This document shows positions 60,027 to 64,000 of a DNA stretch of 64,000 bases, one piece after another. The position numbers and the translations under genes were made by a program. Location: positions 3,348,001-3,412,000 of the forward strand of contig NZ_VFNP01000001.1 in assembly GCF_006715635.1 (NCBI RefSeq), read 5' to 3'. This stretch comes from Streptomyces sp. SLBN-118 (GTDB taxonomy: Bacteria; Actinomycetota; Actinomycetes; Streptomycetales; Streptomycetaceae). The notes beneath the pieces were generated by a model. It saw only the letters and a list, made by a program, of their open reading frames with translations. It searched no databases and was not told the DNA's origin. The first letter of the stretch is position 1; every line of letters starts with the position of its first letter.

Positions 60027-60926
60027 GTGTTGAGACGACACCGCATCCTGGCGTTGCTGATCGCCATCCTCGTAGGAAGCGGACTGGCGGCGGTCTTCGT
60101 GCCCGCCGCCACCGCCGCCACCGCGGACGCCTGTACCTCCGCACCGAACTGGTCGGCCGGTACCTGGTACGCCACCGGCAACGTTGTCAGATACACGGAC
60201 GGCAAGTACTACATAGCCGAGCACGACAACCCGGGCTATGACCCGACGATCAGCACCTGGTTCTGGGACCCGTACAGCTGCAGCGGCGGCGGGGACCCGG
60301 ACCCCTCGGGCTTCGTCGTGAGCGAGGCGCAGTTCAACCAGATGTTCCCGAACCGGAATTCGTTCTACACGTACAGCGGCCTGAAGGCCGCGCTCGGCGC
60401 GTACCCCGGCTTCGCGAACACCGGCAGCGACACGGTCAAGAAGCAGGAGGCCGCAGCCTTCCTGGCGAACGTGAACCACGAGACGGGCGGCCTCGTCCAC
60501 ATCGTGGAGCAGAACCAGGCCAACTACCCGCACTACTGCGACTGGAGCCAGTCCTACGGCTGCCCGGCGGGCCAGGCGGCGTACTACGGCCGCGGGCCGA
60601 TCCAGCTCAGCTGGAACTTCAACTACAAGGCGGCGGGCGACGCACTCGGCATCGATCTGCTGAACAACCCCTGGCTTGTGCAGAACGACGCGGCCGTGGC
60701 CTGGAAGACGGGCCTTTGGTACTGGAACACCCAGAACGGCCCAGGCTCAATGACCCCGCACAACGCGATGGTGAACCAGGCGGGCTTCGGCCAGACCATC
60801 CGCTCGATCAACGGCTCGCTGGAGTGCGACGGCAAGAACCCGGCCCAGGTCCAGAGCCGCGTGAACAGCTACACGCAGTTCACGCAGATCCTCGGTGTGC
60901 CCACCGGATCCAACCTGTACTGCTGA
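60027..60926 (+). CDS. Secreted GH19 chitinase with N-terminal chitin-binding domain
   Basis: A 299-residue secreted endochitinase. Signal peptide residues about 1-37 (RILALLIAILVGSGLAAVFVPAATAATA). A CBM5/12 chitin-binding domain follows (WSAGTWYATGNVVRYTDGKYYIAEHDNPGYDPTISTWFWDPYSC). A short Gly/Pro/Asp linker leads to the GH19 catalytic domain (FNQMFPNRNSFYTYSGLKAAL, then ANVNHETGGLVHIVEQNQ with the catalytic Glu, and AAYYGRGPIQLSWNFNY). It cleaves chitin with inversion. The GTG at 60027 has AAGGAG seven nt upstream. A DasR-like site lies in the promoter. Confidence 0.95.
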   Translation: MLRRHRILALLIAILVGSGLAAVFVPAATAATADACTSAPNWSAGTWYATGNVVRYTDGKYYIAEHDNPGYDPTISTWFWDPYSCSGGGDPDPSGFVVSEAQFNQMFPNRNSFYTYSGLKAALGAYPGFANTGSDTVKKQEAAAFLANVNHETGGLVHIVEQNQANYPHYCDWSQSYGCPAGQAAYYGRGPIQLSWNFNYKAAGDALGIDLLNNPWLVQNDAAVAWKTGLWYWNTQNGPGSMTPHNAMVNQAGFGQTIRSINGSLECDGKNPAQVQSRVNSYTQFTQILGVPTGSNLYC

Positions 60927-60941
60927 CCACCCCCCACAACG

Positions 60942-60980
60942 GGCCGCGGGCCGGGGAGAACATTCCCCCGGCCCGCGGCC
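60942..60980 (+). terminator. Hairpin terminator of the chitinase gene
   Basis: GGCCGCGGGCCGGGG and CCCCGGCCCGCGGCC pair perfectly around a 9-nt loop, 16 nt past the chitinase stop. Confidence 0.9.
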
Positions 60981-61004
60981 ACACCATGTCCCGCTCTTCG
61001 CCGC

Positions 61005-61994
61005 TCAGAGGGTGCGCGCGACCTCGGTCGCCCAGTAGGTGAGGATCATCTGCGCACCGGCCCGCCGGATACCGGTCAGGGTCTCCAGGATGGCCTTGTC
61101 CCGGTCGATCCAGCCCTTCTCGGCGGCGGCCTCGACCATCGCGTACTCACCGCTGATCTGGTACGCGGCGACCGGCACGTCGACGGACTCGGCGACCTTG
61201 GCCAGCACATCGAGGTAGGGGCCCGCGGGCTTGACCATGACCATGTCGGCGCCCTCTTCGAGGTCCAGCGCCAGCTCCCGCAGGGACTCGCGGAGGTTGG
61301 CCGGGTCCTGCTGGTACGTCTTGCGGTCGCCCGTGAGGGAGGAGCCGACGGCCTCGCGGAAGGGCCCGTAGAAGGCCGACGAGTACTTCGCCGTGTAGGC
61401 GAGGATCGAGACGTCCTCGTGGCCCGTCTGGTCGAGCGCGTCGCGGATGACGCCGACCTGGCCGTCCATCATGCCGCTGGGGCCGACGACATGGACACCG
61501 GCGTCGGCCTGGACCTGAGCCATCTCTGCGTACCGCTCAAGGGTGGCGTCGTTGTCGACGCGGCCGTCCGCGTCCAGGACGCCGCAGTGGCCGTGGTCCG
61601 TGTACTCGTCCAGACACAGGTCGGACATGATCACGAGCTCGTCCCCGACCTCGGCCTTCACGTCCCGGATCGCGACCTGCAGAATCCCGTCCGGGTCCGT
61701 CCCCGCGGTCCCCGCGCCGTCCTTCTTCGCGTCCTCCGGGACCCCGAACAGCATGATCCCGGCGACACCCGCCTCCAGCGCCTCGACGGCGGCCTTCCGC
61801 AGTGTGTCCCGGGTGTGCTGCACGACGCCGGGCATCGCGGTGATCGGCACCGGCTCGCGGATGCCCTCCCGGACGAAGGCGGGAAGGATCAGATCGGCGG
61901 GGTGCAGGCGAGTCTCGGCGACCATGCGGCGCATGGCGGGGGTGGTGCGCAGCCGCCGTGGCCGCGCGCCGGGGAAGGATCCGTACGCAGTCAT
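61005..61994 (-). CDS. hemB: Delta-aminolevulinic acid dehydratase (porphobilinogen synthase)
   Basis: A 329-residue HemB that condenses two 5-aminolevulinate molecules to porphobilinogen. The active-site lysines are in [18 protein letters not shown] and [16 protein letters not shown]. The region [15 protein letters not shown] marks the metal-binding loop. The ATG at 61994 is set by homology ([41 protein letters not shown]). It is downstream of hemD on the same strand, with 333 nt of repeat in between. Confidence 0.95.
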   Translation of the reverse strand: MTAYGSFPGARPRRLRTTPAMRRMVAETRLHPADLILPAFVREGIREPVPITAMPGVVQHTRDTLRKAAVEALEAGVAGIMLFGVPEDAKKDGAGTAGTDPDGILQVAIRDVKAEVGDELVIMSDLCLDEYTDHGHCGVLDADGRVDNDATLERYAEMAQVQADAGVHVVGPSGMMDGQVGVIRDALDQTGHEDVSILAYTAKYSSAFYGPFREAVGSSLTGDRKTYQQDPANLRESLRELALDLEEGADMVMVKPAGPYLDVLAKVAESVDVPVAAYQISGEYAMVEAAAEKGWIDRDKAILETLTGIRRAGAQMILTYWATEVARTL

Positions 61995-62327
61995 ACGGGA
62001 ACGGTACGCCCGTCCGGGGGGCGCACGTACCGACAGCCCGTCGGCGCGGGCGGTGCCGCTGCGCGGGGCCTGTTCCCCTACCCCGCCCCTTCCCGTAACC
62101 GGGGGCTCCGCCCCCGGACCCCCGCTCCTCAAACGCCGGAGGGCTGAATTTCAGCCCGTCCGGCGTTTGAGGACATGCGGCCGAAGGTCGCATACGGGGT
62201 CTGGGGCGGAGCCCCGGTTCGCGCCGCGAAGCGGACGGGGGGCTGGGGGCTCCGCCCCCGGTTACGGGAAGGGGCGGGGTGGGGGAACAAACCCCCGCCC
62301 CGCCCCGCGGAACCCGCACCGTCGGCG
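61995..62327. repeat. Extragenic palindromic repeat (copy 4) between hemD and hemB
   Basis: The 333-nt gap contains TCAAACGCCGGAGGGCTGAA, then TTCAGCCCGTCCGGCGTTTGA as a perfect-looking hairpin, GGACATGCGGCCGAAGGTCG, GCTCCGCCCCCGG hairpins and GTGCCGCTGCGCGGGGCCTG, all as in the other copies. Unlike those, it lies between two genes on the same strand (hemD ends, hemB begins). Confidence 0.85.
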
Positions 62328-63995
62328 CTACGTGGTGCGCCGACGCCGACCCCCCGGCCGCCGCTCGCTCGGCCGCGTCACATGCTCGCCCGCCTCCAGC
62401 GCCGCCACCCTCCGCCGCGCCCCGAATTCCGCGAGCGCCTCCGCGAGCTTGTGCACCGACGGCTCGGGGGACAGCACGTCCACCCGCAGCCCGTGCTCCT
62501 CCGCGGTCTTCGCGGTCGCAGGACCGATGCACGCGATGACGGTCACGTTGTGCGGCTTGCCCGCGATACCCACCAGGTTCCGCACCGTCGACGACGACGT
62601 GAACAGGACCGCGTCGAAGCCGCCGCCCTTGATCGCCTCGCGTGTGTCCGCCGGCGGCGGCGACGCCCGTACGGTCCGGTAGGCCGTGACGTCGTCGACC
62701 TCCCAGCCGAGTTCGATCAGGCCCGCGACCAGGGTCTCGGTCGCGATGTCGGCCCGCGGCAGGAAGACCCTGTCGATCGGGTCGAAGACAGGGTCGTACG
62801 GCGGCCAGTCCTCCAGGAGACCGGCCGCTGACTGCTCACCGCTCGGTACAAGGTCCGGCTTCACGCCGAAGTCCACCAGTGAGGCCGCGGTCTGCTCCCC
62901 CACCGCCGCGACCTTGATCCCCGCGAAGGCCCGCGCGTCGAGCCCGTACTCCTCGAACTTCTCCCGTACCGCCTTCACGGCGTTCACCGAGGTGAAGGCG
63001 ATCCACTCGTAGCGGCCCGTCACCAGGCCCTTGACCGCGCGCTCCATCTGCTGCGGTGTCCGCGGCGGTTCGACGGCGATCGTCGGAACCTCGTGCGGCA
63101 CCGCGCCGTACGAACGAAGCTGGTCGGAGAGCGACGCCGCCTGCTCCTTGGTCCGCGGCACGAGCACCTTCCAGCCGAACAGCGGCTTGGACTCGAACCA
63201 CGCGAGCTGGTCGCGCTGAGCGGCGGCACTGCGCTCACCGACCACGGCTATGACGGGCTGGTGGCCGTCGGGCGCCGGCAGCACCTTCGCCTGCTTCAGG
63301 GTCTGGGCGATCGTGCCGAGCGTCGCGGTCCACGTCCGCTGCCGCGTCGTGGTCCCCGCGGCGGTGACGGTCAGCGGGGTGTCGGGCTTGCGGCCCGCGG
63401 CCACCAGCTCGCCCGCGGCCGCGGCGACCGTTTCCAGCGTCGTGGAGACGACGACCGTGCCGTCGCTGGCGCCGACCTCGGTCCAGCAACGCTCGCTCGC
63501 GGTACGGGCGTCGACGAAGCGGACGTCCGTACCCTGCGCGTCACGCAGCGGCACACCGGCGTAGGCGGGCACACCCACCGCGGTGGCCACACCGGGCACG
63601 ACCTCGAAGGGAATCCCCTCCGCGGCGCAGGCGAGCATCTCCTGACCTGCGTCGGTGTCCAGGCCGGGATCGCCGGTCACCGCACGCACGACCCGCTTGC
63701 CGTTGCGCGCGGCCTCCATGACAAGATTGGCCGCATCCCTGAGGACGGGGATTCCGGCGGCTGTTGACGCGTCGTCAACAACCGTCAGTTCAGGCGTGCT
63801 TACATTCGCCCGCGCATGGCTGCGTACGACGTCGAGCACATCCGGTTCGGCGATCAGTACGTCCGCGCCCGCGAGCGCTTCGACGGCGCGCAGAGTCAGC
63901 AGTCCGGGGTCGCCGGGACCGGCGCCGAGGAAAGTGACGTGCCCGTGTGCCGAGAGCGTCGAGGATGCGTTGTTGGTGGGGCTGGTGGGGCTCAA
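62328..63995 (-). CDS. hemD: Bifunctional uroporphyrinogen-III C-methyltransferase / uroporphyrinogen-III synthase
   Basis: A 555-residue fusion protein. Residues about 18-245 are a SAM-dependent methyltransferase (VTFLGAGPGDPGLLTLRAVEAL, AVTGDPGLD, PGVATAVGVPAYAGVPL), which methylates uroporphyrinogen III towards sirohaem. Residues about 265-525 are the HemD synthase (VLVPRTKEQAASLSDQLRSYGAVPHEVPTI, FTSVNAVKAVREKFEEYG, LFTSSSTVRNLVG). The C-terminal tail is Arg-rich (GGRRRRTT). The start visible here is a TTG at 63995, five bases from the window edge. The true start could lie beyond the window. Confidence 0.9.
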   Translation of the reverse strand: MSPTSPTNNASSTLSAHGHVTFLGAGPGDPGLLTLRAVEALAGADVLIAEPDVLDVVRSHARANVSTPELTVVDDASTAAGIPVLRDAANLVMEAARNGKRVVRAVTGDPGLDTDAGQEMLACAAEGIPFEVVPGVATAVGVPAYAGVPLRDAQGTDVRFVDARTASERCWTEVGASDGTVVVSTTLETVAAAAGELVAAGRKPDTPLTVTAAGTTTRQRTWTATLGTIAQTLKQAKVLPAPDGHQPVIAVVGERSAAAQRDQLAWFESKPLFGWKVLVPRTKEQAASLSDQLRSYGAVPHEVPTIAVEPPRTPQQMERAVKGLVTGRYEWIAFTSVNAVKAVREKFEEYGLDARAFAGIKVAAVGEQTAASLVDFGVKPDLVPSGEQSAAGLLEDWPPYDPVFDPIDRVFLPRADIATETLVAGLIELGWEVDDVTAYRTVRASPPPADTREAIKGGGFDAVLFTSSSTVRNLVGIAGKPHNVTVIACIGPATAKTAEEHGLRVDVLSPEPSVHKLAEALAEFGARRRVAALEAGEHVTRPSERRPGGRRRRTT

Positions 63996-64000
63996 AGTGC

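Noticed and set aside
1..64000. tRNA genes, rRNA genes, CRISPR arrays and prophage genes
   Set aside because: No cloverleaf-like tRNA pattern, rRNA-like stretch, spacer-repeat array or phage structural gene was seen on either strand by eye; small RNAs cannot be excluded.

Overview
The window is a stretch of high-GC actinobacterial chromosome, almost certainly from Streptomyces. The signs are GTG and TTG starts with GGAGG-type ribosome binding sites, extreme third-position GC, late futalosine menaquinone genes, a class I lysyl-tRNA synthetase next to argS, a WhiJ-type XRE/DUF397/anti-sigma-like module, a GH19 chitinase with a DasR-like operator, and several Streptomyces lineage families (DUF397, DUF3558, DUF2637, amphi-Trp). 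No tRNA, rRNA, CRISPR array or prophage was seen. I recognise no known gene-cluster type apart from a stand-alone polylysine-synthetase-like NRPS.

Layout, 0-31 kb. The window opens with the tail of an unidentified gene, followed by a very large multi-domain RNA-repair protein (128-2995) and a DUF1992 protein. A minus-strand group follows: an M1 aminopeptidase, a Pls/PosA-type non-ribosomal peptide synthetase preceded by a translationally coupled 26-codon leader frame, and a TetR regulator. Next come a collagen-motif secreted protein, a TPR glycosyltransferase and two membrane proteins. From 14.5 to 19.3 kb lies the futalosine operon (ubiD, mqnP, ubiX, an AsnC regulator, mqnE). After a mixed transporter, LysR, deaminase and oxygenase region comes the System II cytochrome c maturation operon resA-ccdA-resB-ccsB (23.6-27.8 kb), then a Tat-type secreted protein, a histidine phosphatase and hemL. 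Menaquinone, cytochrome c and haem genes together give this half a respiratory theme.

Layout, 31-47 kb. This is a looser region of small regulators and enzymes: TIGR03086, AraC, GNAT, NmrA, Mut7-C, MarR, a divergent TetR/FAD-monooxygenase pair with clear operators, an SDR and YnfA. It ends with a large secreted metalloprotease whose leader carries ten copies of a 7-bp repeat, and with a scar of decayed transposase genes (45.0-46.0 kb). Beyond the scar lies rtcB, a second RNA-repair gene.

Layout, 47-64 kb. Two DUF3558 lipoproteins and a DUF2637 membrane protein lead to the divergent pair lysS/argS. These are followed by a membrane-anchored XRE protein, a DUF4232 lipoprotein, DUF1876, the ATPase/XRE/DUF397 regulatory module, DUF4253, the chitinase, and the haem genes hemB and cobA-hemD. 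A complex extragenic palindromic repeat occurs four times in the window, three times at convergent gene ends and once between hemD and hemB.

Most notable are the NRPS with its leader frame and adjacent aminopeptidase, the fused RNA-repair protein, the heptamer tract upstream of the metalloprotease, a second leader frame upstream of the NmrA gene, and the transposase scar.
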